Part shown: piece by piece, positions 35,778 through 47,699 of the stretch
How the letters are laid out: each line of letters begins with the position of its first letter
Numbering within the stretch: the stretch's first letter is position 1
Source of the DNA: Heliocybe sulcata
Taxonomy: Eukaryota; Basidiomycota; Agaricomycetes; Gloeophyllales; Gloeophyllaceae
Length of the DNA: 64,000 bases
Assembly (NCBI GenBank): GCA_004369045.1
Contig: ML213518.1
Coordinates: 542,591 to 606,590 of the forward strand
Direction of reading: 5' to 3'
Notes under the pieces: generated by a model
The model's input: the letters and a program-made list of their open reading frames with translations, nothing else
Told to the model about the DNA's origin: nothing
The model's database searches: none
Made by a program: the position numbers and the translations under genes

Positions 35778-37533
35778 ATGAGCAGCATACCTCAGTGGCC
35801 TCCGGAACTATCTACCTTGCAGCTCGAGTCTCTAACACTCCTGGCAACGACGTACGCACTGTCTCATGGTCTGCTCTACTTGCCTGTAGCGAGCCCACAA
35901 CCGCCCGTGCCCAATTCCGCGATACATGCACCACTTTCCCTGTTTCCATCACCCATCCCGAGGAAGATATTCCAGAAAGCGAAGAAGTTGCAGAGTATCT
36001 ACAATGTGCTGTATGCCAGAGTTGCAATGGACACCGATTTTCTTGATAGAATCATGGGTGCTGAGGTAGGCGTCGGCAGAGTCGACGAATTCGTAGGGAG
36101 GTTATGGAAGGGATGGAAGGAGATCAGGGATCAGGGTATCACGCAGGTGAGTCGAGTACGACTCGCAGACTATATTAGAGGTGAACGGATGCGCAAGCCA
36201 CTGCATTTAGGTCTGTTCCGTTCAGACTATCTGCTGCACTCGCCTTCGCCAGGCGAACCAGTCTCTCTTAAGCAGGTCGAGTTCAATACGATATCGTCCT
36301 CATTTGGACCACTATCCCAGCAGACCGCTGCCTTGCATAGGTACGTGACATCGCAAGTAACTCCCTTCTCATCACCTCACCCCGAAAGCGAAGATATCTT
36401 TACAGTTCCACACATTACTATCACCTCTCCCCCTATTTGAAAGCAGAGAACTTCCCCTCCAATACCACTCTGTCAGGACTGGCTGCGGGACTTGCTGAGG
36501 GTCACAAAGCATATGGGGTACCAGAGTAAGCATTTGATTCGGTCTTGTCTGGGCCGACATTACGATTCAAACAGTGCCCGTATCCTGTTCGTCGTGCAGG
36601 ACGGCGAAAGGAATGTCTTCGATCAGCGCTGGCTAGAGTATGAGCTCCTCGAAAAGTGCGTGACAATGCCCTTGTTCTCTGCGCCCCTTTAATCTATAGA
36701 CATCTAGACACTCGATTCACATCACCCGCCAAACTCTGTCGCAGCTAACTACCTCAGCTTCTCTCGACCCCACCACGTCAGCTCTCATAATATCCTCTTC
36801 AACGGAAATCTCCGTTGTCTACTTTCGAGCAGGGTACACACCGAATGATTTCACACAGCCCTCCCACTATGATGCCCGCTTCCTGCTAGAGAAATCGCGG
36901 GCTATAAAGTGCCCGAGCATCCCTCTACAACTCGCCGGAGGCAAGAAAGTTCAGGAAGTACTCGCTAAGCCTGGGGTAGTGGAACAGTTCCTCAAGGATC
37001 AAGGCCAAGCACTGATCGACGAGATCCGCGCGAGCTGGATGGGCATGTGGGGCTTGGATGACGACGATGAAAATCTTTCCTCTGGGGACCTCGTGGGTGA
37101 CACCACTGCTAGGAGGGATCCAGAGAGCGAGCCTGCAGGGCTGAAACGCGCACGGGACAACCATGCGAATCTCGTCTTAAAGCCGCAGCGCGAAGGCGGC
37201 GGGAACAACGTGTACAAGTCCTCTATCCCGCCTTTCCTGGACAGTCTACCTCCGCAGGAACGCGCCGCGTGGATCGCGATGGAGCTGATCGTCCCGCCGC
37301 AAGGGCTCGGGAACTACCTCGTGCGGGCGGGCGGAGGTCAGGCGGGGGCGGTGAAGGCGGAGGTGGTGAGCGAGCTTGGTATATTTGGGTGGGCGCTGTT
37401 TGGTGGTGAGGAGAAGAAAGTGGTGAAAGAGGTAGAGGCGGGATGGTTGGTTAGGACCAAAGGCAAGGATAGCGACGAGGGAGGCGTTGCTGCTGGGTTC
37501 TCGGTGCTGGATTCCATCATATTGGTGGACTAG
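35778..37533 (+). CDS. Eukaryotic glutathione synthetase
   Basis: ATP-dependent ligase joining gamma-glutamylcysteine and glycine, the second step of glutathione synthesis, acting in the cytosol as a dimer. Start ATG at 35778 (MSSIPQWPPELS). Family marks: LYARVAMDTDFLDRIM, GLFRSDYLLH, KQVEFNTISSSFGPLS (substrate-binding), RILFVVQDGERNVFDQRWLEYEL, VVYFRAGYTPNDF, and AIKCPSIPLQLAGGKKVQ. The ATP-grasp motif NLVLKPQREGGGNNVY is intact, followed by AMELIVPP and SELGIFGWALFG. It ends DSIILVD at 37533. Five or six introns. It is separated from the GST (29636-30690) by RPAP1 only, so two glutathione genes are near one another, but not adjacent; linkage may be chance. Confidence 0.93.
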
Positions 37534-37722
37534 GGAATGGATCGGGAGTAAAAAAGCCAAAGCAGTCCGTGTATCATTATTCCTGTCGAATTGAACTCCG
37601 AAATGGTTGCTGACATTCTGGGTATCTGGTTCACGCCAGCCCTTGTGAGACAGGCGAATGCGACTGTCACATGCCAGGTTGTGAATATAGTCACCGACTT
37701 GGCTCCGTAATTTTTCCCGTCC

Positions 37723-37730
37723 TTTATATG
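37723..37730 (+). promoter_or_regulatory. TATA-like box of GH131 gene
   Basis: TTTATATG, 46 nt upstream of the ATG at 37776. It makes the alternative ATG at 37740 (10 nt downstream) unlikely. Confidence 0.4.
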
Positions 37731-37775
37731 AGCGGCGACATGCAGTTGTTTTCTGACGTGGCTAGGCTTCCAGTC

Positions 37776-38949
37776 ATGAAATCCATTTTGTCGGTCGTCG
37801 CCCTCATTTCTTGTGTTGCACTTACAAGCGCAATACCGTTGTTGTATGATGGTCGTGCACCTCTCAACTTAACCGAAGCTGACCTGGACGGGTCTGTGGG
37901 GCCGTACTTGACGTGAGTCAATTGCAACATGCTGATTCGCATCTCTTATAACTACAGTGTGCTGCTACAGAGTAGTCAAGGGTGCCACAGAGAACGCGTC
38001 GCATGTGAGTCCGACTTACCTCTCGTCATGCGAGCGGCCACAGTTCACCATCACTCCAGTATTCATCTCTACTCGGCTTCTCCGTTCCCCCTACGCCACT
38101 CTGGGACACCGCTAGCCTTGTTCCAAATGAACAAGCAATCTCTATTACCATTGACAACACATCCGTGTTCGTGCCCGGCAGCGGCGGTCCTCAATACGGG
38201 TTCCGCCGCACCGAATTCATAGCACAGGCCAATGGGAATCACACAGCTTTGAACGAGGTTTTGGATGTCGGCAGGACAGTATTTCACTTCTCCATTATGA
38301 GAAACGACCTCTTGCCGCTGAACTATGACCACGAGTACCAAATCGTGTTCATAGAGCCTTCGGATGGGTCTCATATTTTCGGGATCCAACTAGGTGATTG
38401 CTGGTCACTTACTGGTGCGGATGTCTGTGTGCTGAGCGATTCCACAGGTTCACCGTTCACTGATCCGACCGGGACACTACCAGTGCCCAATGCTCACTCG
38501 TTGAAGGTCCTCGATCACGCACTGAACGTCATATATACGGCCCCATTTACTCCCCTAACGTGGCATAATTTCGCAGTGCAGGTGGACTGGGCAAACAGGA
38601 CCCTCTGCGCGCTCTATTCACCCAACGCAGGCCCGCTCGGTCAGGTGACCGAGGTAGTTCCGAATTTGAGCGCGCCTGCGGGAGCCGCTGGTGTAGGCGA
38701 TTATCATTTCGGCGTATTGAAAGTGAGTGCGCAAGTGTTGTGCGGGTACCCTGTACTAAATGAAATCGACAGCTTCCCTTGGCGAATCCCAATGACTCCC
38801 CAGCCGAGCAGGCTGATGTGGTTCATTATGGCATCCAGGAAGGCACGTTGGAAGGCCTCATCTACTCTGGAGTGTTCGTCGAGGAAGCCAGTGGCGGAAT
38901 CAGCATTGGAGACGGACTTATTTCCAGCACTATATGCAACTCTGCATAG
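37776..38949 (+). CDS. Secreted GH131 beta-glucanase
   Basis: Glycoside hydrolase family 131, fungal enzymes active on beta-1,3/1,6 and beta-1,4 glucans, secreted. Starting at MKSILSVVALISCVALTSAIP (signal peptide), the mature protein begins PLLYDGRAPLNLTEADLDGSVGPYL. Conserved family segments follow: NEQAISITIDNTSVFVPG, QYGFRRTEFIAQ, TVFHFSIM, NYDHEYQIVFIEPSDGSHIFGIQLG, NAHSLKVLDHALNVIYTAPF, TPLTWHNFAVQVDW, and DYHFGVLKLPLAN, ending with a BluntG-type VHYGIQEGTLEGLIYSGVFVE. N-glycosylation sequons are present. The exon join LG-SPFT removes a 50-nt intron that otherwise reads through. Last exon ends STICNSA. No carbohydrate-binding module is attached. Confidence 0.92.
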
Positions 38950-39247
38950 CTCTCCGCCTTGCTACCGGAATGTTGCGCGGTTGAAGTGATTCCTTTAGTA
39001 TATGTACTGATTCACTGTATACAACGGGCAATCACACACACAGATATATATGAGAAGCGATTCTCCCAAGCCGTTCTTCGCAGTTGCACTGTTTACGCCA
39101 AGTCATTTCTGGATTGCATTGTCGTCCTCTACTGTACATTTCTACACCTCCTATCGCACTTCCAAGCAATCATACCAATGTACACCCCCTTCGCACACTC
39201 CACTGCGATTTTTAGTCTCCCATCTCCACTCTTCCCATTTCCGCCGG

Positions 39248-40651
39248 CTAGTAAGGATAATCATCGAATACGTCGAAGTCCAGACCCCAGCCCTTGCTCG
39301 GGTTCACAACCCTTTGAGGCGGGTGTGATGTAGCTGCGGCCTCGACCTTCGCAAATGCATCTTCCGGAAGGGCAGTGACTGGCAAGGGAAAGACAGTCAG
39401 CCACGGATCGCTTGATGAAGAGCAAACTGAAAAACAGGTAATTCACCTTCAAAGTTCTCCTTGATCCTGGAGGGAGTGACACTCTTGGGGAGGACAACGG
39501 TCTGCGACAGTCAAACCATAAGCACCCAACCAAGACGGCACGACAGACGACACGTACCCCACGCTGCACATGCCACGAGATAAGGACCTGGGCAGGCGTA
39601 ATATTCAATTTCTTCGCGATCTCCTTGATCTCAGGCCGCCCGAGCGTCTCCTTCACCTGCTTGCTGCTTCCGAGCGGCGAGTACGCTTCCAATAGCAAGC
39701 TGTGCGCCTTAGCCCAGCTGAGCAACTCGGGCTGCGGGTTCAAGAAGTTGAGCTCGACCTGGTTCACGGCCGGTTGGTACTTGAGCGGGTTCGCGGTCAG
39801 GTTCTCGAGGCGCGGAATGTTGAAGCTGCGAGGCGAAAGGTAAATGGTCTGGTCAAAACAAGAGTGATAACGAAAACGTACTTGCTAACACCGATGTTCT
39901 TCACTTTTCCCTTGTCAACAAGCGCCTCGAGGGCCTGCCAGGTCGGGTACGGGTCTGCAGTGAGCTTCTCGTCAAGCTCGTTGTTGCTGCCCTTCTTGAA
40001 CGCGACGGGCCAGTGGATGATATACAGGTCCAGGTAATCCGTGCCGAGCTTCTTCAAGGACTCGTCCAGCGCGGGCTCGACGTCCTCGGGCGCGTGGAAG
40101 GTATTCCAAAGCTTGGAAGTGATCCAGATGTCCTCGCGCTTGACGGACGCGGACTGGAGCGCCTCCCCGACCTCCTCCTCGTTGCGGTAGATCCAGGCGC
40201 CGTCAATGTGCCTGTACCCGGCATCGAGCGCGACTTTGACAGCCTGACCAACTTCCCCCTTGCCCGCCTGCCACACACCTGTCAGTCCCGCCATCAGCTC
40301 GCGACCCGATTAGGAAGGGTTAATTACCGTACCCAACGCGACACTGGGGATCTTATCGCCCGAGGGCAAGGTATAGTGGCTCGGCAGTTGGGCCTTGGTC
40401 GAGTAGTTCTTCAGGCCCTTGGAACCGTGGCAGCCAAGACGGAACCCCGAGCGGGAGGCATAGCGGAAGCCGGAGAAGGCGGCGTACATGAGTGCTGCCG
40501 CTGCGACGAGGTGGAAGAGAAGACGCTTTTTCTTGTTGTGTCTGTTTTCCTGTACGTAGAGCTCGCTGTCCTGGGTCGACAGCGGCTCGTACTTGTAGTT
40601 GGTCGTGGTGGGTAACGAAGACATGGGTAAAGTCCCGCGAGAGGACGTCAT
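39248..40651 (-). CDS. Aldo/keto reductase with N-terminal membrane anchor
   Basis: NAD(P)H-dependent reductase of carbonyls with the usual (beta/alpha)8 barrel: LPSGDKIPSVALGT, then GYRHIDGAWIYRNEEEVG (catalytic Asp and Tyr), ITSKLWNTFH (Lys), YLDLYIIHWPVAFK (His), KNIGVSNF-like join, NQVELNFLNPQPELL, LEAYSPLGSS, and PKSVTPSRIKENFE (cofactor). It ends FDDYPY. Before the barrel is an extension with a basic stretch NKKKRLL followed by FHLVAAAALMYAAF, a probable signal anchor placing the barrel beyond a membrane; ordinary members lack this. The start may be MTSSRGTLP (40651) or MSSLPTTTNYK (40624). Six or so introns. A TATA box (minus strand, 40804-40811) lies upstream. Confidence 0.88.
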
Positions 40652-40803
40652 CCAGACGGGGCGTTAAGTATATTCGCGGCAAGCCACGTGCCATACGCAC
40701 TCACTATCAATACCGTGCTTATCGACTACCGTCGGCAAAACGCGCGGTGTCAAACTCCGCTACCCTCGCAGCGAGTTGACTGCGACTAGCTAAGGGGCTG
40801 CTC

Positions 40804-40811
40804 CTTTTATA
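40804..40811 (-). promoter_or_regulatory. TATA box, upstream of aldo/keto reductase
   Basis: TATAAAAG on the minus strand, about 150-180 nt before the candidate start codons. Confidence 0.4.
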
Positions 40812-41114
40812 ATCAGACAAATCAGGAATAACGTAGATGTGAAGGCAAGGGAAGCCTTGCCAAGTGATGCGTGAAGACATGATACAAAGGGATATGTTCA
40901 AGCCATAATGGGATTCTAGCAGGACTTGGACTACTGCGTTTGCCGTACGAAGTTGCGCAGCCTTTTACCGGGCGCTACGGAATGCGGTAAAGTGCTACGG
41001 AGTCACTACGTTCATCGTCATCTGTTGCAATATCCTCCGCCTATCGCGTTCTGAAGTTGCTGCTCGACTTTGGATTCTACGTCTGAAGCAAGAATAACAT
41101 TACAGAACCCAATT

Positions 41115-41853
41115 ATGGCCGCATCGAACGCAAGGTCGCGTATCCGTCCCTCTCGTTCGATTTCTTCAGGCTGATGGTGGTAGGTCACTCGCCAGCTGCA
41201 TATTCTGCAAGATCATCAAAGGTGCGTTCCTTTAGGGTCCGCATAAATCCCTGTTGACCGATACAATCTCTCAGGCGAGATTCCTAGCTTTAAGCTCGTT
41301 GAGACCGATCTCTCGTACGTCTCATTTCGTCGCGCTCAGAAAGTCGTGGTCGTGAAAGAGAAGTGCTAAGTGAGGGGTGACTGGGCAGGTACTCGTTCCT
41401 GGACATTGGGCCTCTGGCAAAGGGACATTCGCTCGTGATTCCTAAGTGTACGTGTCTCCGCTCCAAGGGCCTCGTGAGCGGCGAGGCTGAACCCTGTCCA
41501 TCTGTAGATCACGGCGAGAAACTGCACGATGTCCCCGATGACTACCTCAAAGACTCGCTCATCGTAGCGAAGAAGATCGCCGTGGCCGTGGGGTGCGAGA
41601 ACTACAACATCCTGCAGGTGCGCTTCCAAGCCGTTTCCGCTCTTCTCCCCTATTCCTCTGTCCCTCTTCTAACATACCTTGTCAGAACAACGGTGCGATC
41701 GCGCACCAAATCGTCCCACACGTCCACTTCCATATGATCCCGAAGCCAGCAGAGTCCGATGCAGCTGGACTGGTTATTGGGTGGCCACAGCAGAAGGATA
41801 TCGGAATGGATGAGATCAAGAAGCTTCATGAGGAGTTGAAGGGGAAGTTGTGA
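41115..41853 (+). CDS. HIT-family hydrolase, HINT/Hnt1-like
   Basis: Small nucleotide phosphoramidase that cleaves AMP-lysine or AMP-N bonds. Exon 1 is tiny (MAASNAS), then CIFCKIIKG-EIPSFKLVET with the zinc-type CxxC, YSFLDIGPLAKGHSLVIPK, and YHGEKLHDVPDDYL. The catalytic HIT motif HVHFHMIPKP (H-phi-H-phi-H-phi-phi) is intact. The C-terminal extension WPQQKDIGMDEIKKLHEELKGKL resembles fungal members. Five exons, about 140 residues. It diverges from the aldo/keto reductase (about 0.46 kb between starts). Confidence 0.92.
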
Positions 41854-42976
41854 GGATGGCCAATGTGGATGGAGTGCCAGTATACGGAAATAAGCTGTGA
41901 AGATGCGAACTGTATGTATTATCTGTGATTGTATTCGTATGCTAATGAATCATGTGTGGTACCGACTCTGGCACTAGGAGGTTGTAAGTATTGTCAAGTG
42001 GCATGTGCTGACTACTGGGTGAGAAGGGGCATCTACACCAGCAAGTGAGTGATGGCTACTTCTATTTGGTGCAAGATGCAGGTGGGTCTAATCCGGTCTA
42101 TGCATTCCACAAACAGTAGTAAGCCATCTCTGACTTCTGATACACAATCATCCAGCATGCCCAGTAATCTCACTGTGGAGTTGGGCAAGGAAACTAGAGC
42201 CTGCAGAGTGCTGGACTTGCTGTGACCACGACATCACCACGCTCTTCAGGCACACATTTCATTAACATTACTGATGTGCCTGCCAATCTTGTCGCTCGTC
42301 ATAGCTTGCCCCTTGTGATCTTGTTTCGCAGTCGTGATGATTGCTAGTCGAAGTTGCTTCGTCACTACGTAAGGAGTCGAACTGCTGTTTCGTCTGTGGG
42401 TAAATGTGTTATACTCTGTAGGGTTCACATGTGTTCACACGTGTAGTCTCATCTATTAGTGCCACACCTCCTCTATTGCCCCGTATGAGACATTCATGAA
42501 TAGGCCGTGCACTAGGCAGGAGTTTCCTTGCAATTGACTTGCGGGATAAATGAAATTGACGGCGAATTTTCCTGAGAGTCTTATAGATGCCGGTATAGAT
42601 TCCAGATAATAATGATGTCATTATATATTCGGTTCCTGACCAGTTACGGATTAGGTATATTCTGCAAATCCCTGTAATTCCGTCCGTTTCGAAATGTGGC
42701 TGGATGTTATTCCATCAAAGAGTAACATTTATTGGAATAAAAGATATCTATAAATCTTGCGGTCCGAATGCTGATCCTTTCTGAAGGAATAGCGAAGAAG
42801 TGATATTTTCGGTACCGGAATGTATAAATGGTCTAGACACGGCAAGGGCGAGACGGTGGAGACCGCCGGAAAGCGCGATCGCAGTGCGGCATCTAACCGG
42901 GTCAACGCTGCCCTCGTCCTCCGCGTCGCCCAGCGCGCATGCTCTTCGGCCCTCGACGTTCCCTCCTCTCCCCGCC
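41854..42976. other. Intergenic, HIT to hybrid histidine kinase
   Basis: About 1.1 kb; AT-rich in the right half (42550-42800), with no supportable ORF. Confidence 0.5.
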
Positions 42977-45900
42977 ATGGGTATCCTAGGACCGCTCCGC
43001 CCGCGCAAGGACTCCGCTGCTGCTTTAGAGGCGGGCGCGGGGGGCCAGTCAGTCACTATTCTTTCTTCAGACACACCACCACACATGCCTTCTTTACATC
43101 CAATGCCTGCGCTCGGGGGACTCAGGTCGAAGGGGAAGTGGGGGACGAGCACCATGTCGGAGTCGGACGAGGGGCGGGCAGTGGCAAGTGCGCGCGCGGA
43201 CAGGGTGAGAGACTACGTGGGGAGCAGCACGCAGAGTGGACGGGGTACCCTGCCGGTGCCCGTGTTGCAGAGCGCAATGACGAGCTCGTCCCGGCAACGA
43301 CAGAAGAAGGCACGCATCGAGGGCGGGCTCAAGGTCCATTGGGAGCGGTTCCGGAAACGCATGGGTACGGGCACGGCGCCCTCGACAAGCGAGCAGCCAG
43401 ACGAGAGCGCTACGGCAGGCAGCAGCGTGCGCGCGGGCAGGTTCGTCCACCTCGACGACGTGGACGAGGTCGACGAGGTCGTCGTCGACCGCGAGTGGGC
43501 AGGCCGCGATCCCAAGACGTCCGTCACGCACTCGGAGGGCGCAGAGAATACCCCGGAAAAGAGTGGCGGGAGCCAGCACATGTTTGGCCAGGGCACGAAT
43601 ACCGATGTGGATAGTTTTGTGGTGTATACCGGCTTTTGGGCGCGGTACGGGGCGCTGGCGTTCTTGCGGTTTGGCCTGTGGCGGTCGATTCACAATTTCT
43701 TTTGGGTGACGTTTGAAGACAAGAAGAGCGAGACCCATTATCGGAAGGAGCTTTGGTTTACTCGGAAGGTGCGCCAATGCTATCCTTCCTGCGAGATAGC
43801 CACTGACGTTGTCTCTGCAGTCCCTTGCCCTTTGGTCGGCCGTCTTCTTCTTATCGACATGGGTGATCGGTGCCGCTTTCATCCCTAAACCCATTGTTCT
43901 CGCGGACAAGATTTTCTACTTTGGCGTCGTCCCCGCATTTACCGCTCCGCTGGTCTTGTTCATCATGTACGACTTCCCCCGGGATCGGCCGCTGTTATAT
44001 CAATCCTGGCTGCTCGTCGCCACATGGATGTGGTACGTCTGCTCTATCTCTCTTGTAGACGTCTATCGTCATGCTGCGTTGACAGGGGAATCTATCAAAT
44101 ACTGTTCATGTACTTGTGTGGGTACTACACAGCCGATCAAGACTGGCTGTTCAAATGCGGCACAAAGGATTTCGTTGGCACATTCTAGTCAGTCCCTTTC
44201 TCCACAACACTACCTACCAATGCTGATGGTGCGATCAGCTACACGTCGGGCCTTCCTACTATCGCTCTCTTTGGCCTCAAACAAGATAGGCTGCCTGCAC
44301 TCATCGGGGCGCTGGTGTTCTTCATTTGGTACGTCGTCTCGCACACGTTCCGATACGATTCCCGGCGTTAACTTTGATCCTTCTGCAGTTCGGAAGTTCT
44401 TCTTGTGCCGATGCACACCACCTTCGAAAGAAGTGCGTATCACTCGTCTTTACCTTCCCGTGCCTCTGACTGACTTGCTGTCATCCTGCAGATCTTCTGA
44501 ATTTCGCGGTTTTCTATGGTTTCTTGTTGTATGTACACTATATGCGGGAGAACGTGAGTTGTCTATCTCAATTATGGGATATGGAAAGGTGCTGATGAGG
44601 TAACGGGTAGGCGGAGCGCAGGCTATACACGCTTAGAGACCAGTTGAAGGTGTCTTTCCGCGCGACGCAGAAGGCGCAGGTTAACGAAAGCAAGGCGGCG
44701 GATTCGAAGCGGCGGTTGACTTCGTAAGCTCTCCTGCAATCGCGTCCCCTGATTCACAGCTAATGGGCCTGCGCGATTTCGTACTGTAGGTATGTATTCC
44801 ATGAAGTCCGTGTGCCATTAAACACCGCGCTCCTGGCGGTGCAGAATATGGAGGCTACTGGTGCGCTGGGAAAGGGCCAGGAGGTCGAGTTCAGGGCGCT
44901 GGAGGCAAGTTTGACTATGATGTCGAAAGTGTTGAACGACGTACTTGATTTGTGAGTGCTTTGTCTGTCGCGAGTCTTGGTTACAGGAGATTGACAATCT
45001 TGGATGTCAGCAATCGGCTGGATAGCGGGAGATTCGAGTCTGTATCGAAGGTACGGAAATTTTCGAGTACTGAGTGAGTTGACCGGAAGCTGAGGTGGTT
45101 ACGATCGTAGCCCTACATCTTCCATCAAGTGATGCGCGGCCTTATGGCGCCCATCAAGCTTGCCACGGATGCGCGGAAATTGGAGCTCGTGACTGACTTC
45201 GACAGCTCGATAGACGAGGTGCGCGGACCTCCATTTCTGTGCGCTAGACGTAACTGATTATATGCGTATAGATCGCTACGCTTGCCTTGAACGAGGTTAC
45301 GGGTGGAGCACCCAAAGACCCTTTGATACGCCTGCTGCTCGAGCAGGGGGACGGGGATGGCATCGTTGTTGGCGATGAGATGCGATTGAGGCAGATCATT
45401 ACCAATTTGGCGAGGTGTGTATATGCGCAATATTATGGCCACTTCTCACGGCTGATCGCGGGTATTTGGATTTGTTCAGTAATGCGTGCAAGTTCACGCC
45501 ACCGGGCGGCACCCTGTCGATTACGACGAAACTGATTGTGCCGACGGACCCCAAGTCCCTGTACCGCACTGTTACTCCGATGTCTAGAGTACCGACTGTG
45601 GGCGGGGATATGCCTAAGCTCGAGAAGCCCTTCTTGCCTGGTGACACCGCTAGGATGGAGAAAGCTTCGTTATCTGGTGACACGCCGAGCTTGGAGAAAC
45701 CGCTGGGCGCTGCTGGCATGCCTGGGCTTAATGAGCCGAGCCTATCCGATGGTGACCCTACGGTGCACGTCCTCTCTGCACAGCATCTTTGTGAACACGA
45801 CCAGGCACTGCCAAAGAAGCTTCTGGATTGGATTGTGGTACGCATCGAGGTTAAGGATACTGGGTATGGTATTCCGCCAAAGGAGATGTTGGAGAGTAAA

Positions 45901-47299
45901 CTGTTCTGTGAGTAGTCAGCTCTAAGTGGAATGACTGTAGGCTGATATGCGTCTGCAGCTGCGTTCAACCAGACCGAACAGGGGCGCCAGCAGGGCGGAA
46001 AGGGTACTGGCCTTGGCCTTGCACTCGTACGGCAGATTGTCAAACGTAGTGGTGGCCGATTGGGTGTGAAGTCGAAGGTCGGAGAGGGATCCACATTTTG
46101 GGTCGAGCTTCGTAAGTCCTGTGCTTGACCTTTGGCTTCATTTCGCCAATTAATAAATGTAACAGCTCTGGGTATTGGTCGGAAGGCCCTCCCCGATGCT
46201 ACGCCTACAACATCGCTGCATGAGAACTCAACCAAGGTCAGGCACTTTGGCAGTACTGCAGGAAGTGACAAGTCCACTCCGCCAATTGATATTGAGAGCG
46301 ATCCTGTCATTTCTCCGACTCGGAGAGCAATGGCTGCGATCCATAACATGACGGAGCCCGGTAACCTTGCCGCCCTTATTCTTGCTAGTCAAGTCGAAAA
46401 TGCCGACCATTCAGCCGGTTCCTCGGATGACATTAGCGATCTTGACTCTCCTCCTTATCGTGCACCGCCCACGCCCGAATCGCCTCTGCGACCGCGAGAG
46501 CTGAATCTGGACGAATCAGATGAACCTCGTCCTGCTCGTCCTGGTCCCAGTCCACTTGCATCACCGGATCCGCTCGACCAGAAGGCCGGCGATCCTTCGA
46601 ATACCGTTGAATTGCCTTCGGACAGAACTGTCAAGCCGACCGCGTCACAACAGTCGAATTCGGACAAGGACAAGCTCAGCCCGAATTTACCTGTTCTTGT
46701 CGTCGATGACGACCCCTTGACGCGCTCGCTCATGAAGCGAATGTTGACCCGCCTTGGTTGTAATGTCTCTACAGCTGAGAACGGCGAAATGGCATTGAAG
46801 ATGATGAACGGCGGGAAGCCAATGGTGACGGTCCATACGCCTATACCGACGCCATCTTCGGAGGGCACAGGCAGCAGCTATGGCTTGGCAGGCGAGGGGC
46901 GGAAGCATCACGAGGAGCCCCAAAGCCCATATGCGATAGTCTTCTTGGACAACCAGATGCCCGTGTTGTCAGGCGTTGAGGCTGTGCGAAGGCTGCGGCA
47001 GTTCGGCAGGCAGGATTTGGTGGTTGGCGTAACAGGTACGTGGAGATCTGTTCTGTACGTATCGCTCATGCTAAACTACTCTTAGGGAACGCATTGCTGA
47101 GTGATCAGCAAGATTACATCGAGGCAGGGGTTGACCAGTAAGTCATTGGTTGGCGTGGTCCTCGACTAGTATCTGACCTTCTCTCAGTGTACTCACGAAA
47201 CCCGTCCGAGAAGCGAACCTCAAAAACATGCTGTTCCTCGCTGATGCCCGCCGGAAACGGACGATGGAGATCCATCATGTAGCGGAGGAGACATCATGA
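42977..47299 (+). CDS. Hybrid histidine kinase with polytopic membrane sensor
   Basis: Two-component sensor acting in a phosphorelay upstream of a Ypd1-type carrier. Start ATG at 42977 (gccATGg, MGILGPLRPRKDS). A soluble, low-complexity N-terminal region of about 250 residues precedes about six membrane helices (SLALWSAVFFLSTWVIGAAF, FYFGVVPAFTAPLVLFIMY, GIYQILFMYLCGYYTADQDWL, LNFAVFYGFLLYVHYMREN). The dimerisation H-box is FHEVRVPLNTALL (His codon 44800-44802). HATPase_c follows: N-box RLRQIITNLARNACKFTPPG, G1 DTGYGIP, G2 GKGTGLGLAL. The receiver domain has LVVDDDPLTRSLMKRML, acceptor Asp in IVFLDNQMPVLSG, and LTKPV. It ends AEETS. No PAS, GAF or HAMP domain was seen. A repeat-containing insert lies between N-box and G1. 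Confidence 0.9.
45604..45759 (+). repeat. 12-residue coding minisatellite in histidine kinase
   Basis: Three tandem units, 36 nt each at 45604-45639, 45640-45675 and 45676-45711, reading GDMPKLEKPFLP, GDTARMEKASLS and GDTPSLEKPLGA, plus a partial, degraded fourth (MPGLNEPSLSDGDP). It lies inside the ATP-binding domain between the N and G1 boxes, in frame. Confidence 0.75.
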
Positions 47300-47699
47300 C
47301 CCTACGCCCCACACTCGCTTGATTATGCACTATAATGCTTATGATTAATGGACTTGGGTGTCCTTTCTAGGTGGCAATAGAGAACGTTGCATTTACAAGT
47401 ATTTAACAGCACGCATTTAGTTACACATATTTTTAATACCCCTCATATCCTGTATTCGCAAGGCATGTATCCGTAGTACGCTAGAATGACATACACGTTT
47501 CTAGCATCGGAAAATAGGTCTTTTGAGAATCTGCCGGAGTCCGCACTCTCAGTACTAACGGCGTCGAACGCGTTTGCTCCTTGCGCCTGTTCGGAATAGC
47601 ATAGCCTTATTACATTCATCGGACGGGTGGGGCTACGTACTTACTGCTCCATAATTTAATATGTCCACTATAACCTTTGCTGTGAGAACGAATGGGTCC
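47300..47699. other. Intergenic between convergent kinase and AAA ATPase genes
   Basis: About 0.4 kb of 3' flanks; AT-rich, nothing recognised. Confidence 0.5.

Noticed and set aside
42820-43614. 264-codon ORF overlapping the histidine kinase exon 1 in another frame
   Set aside because: Frame shadow of the low-complexity Arg-rich first exon of the kinase; no domain.
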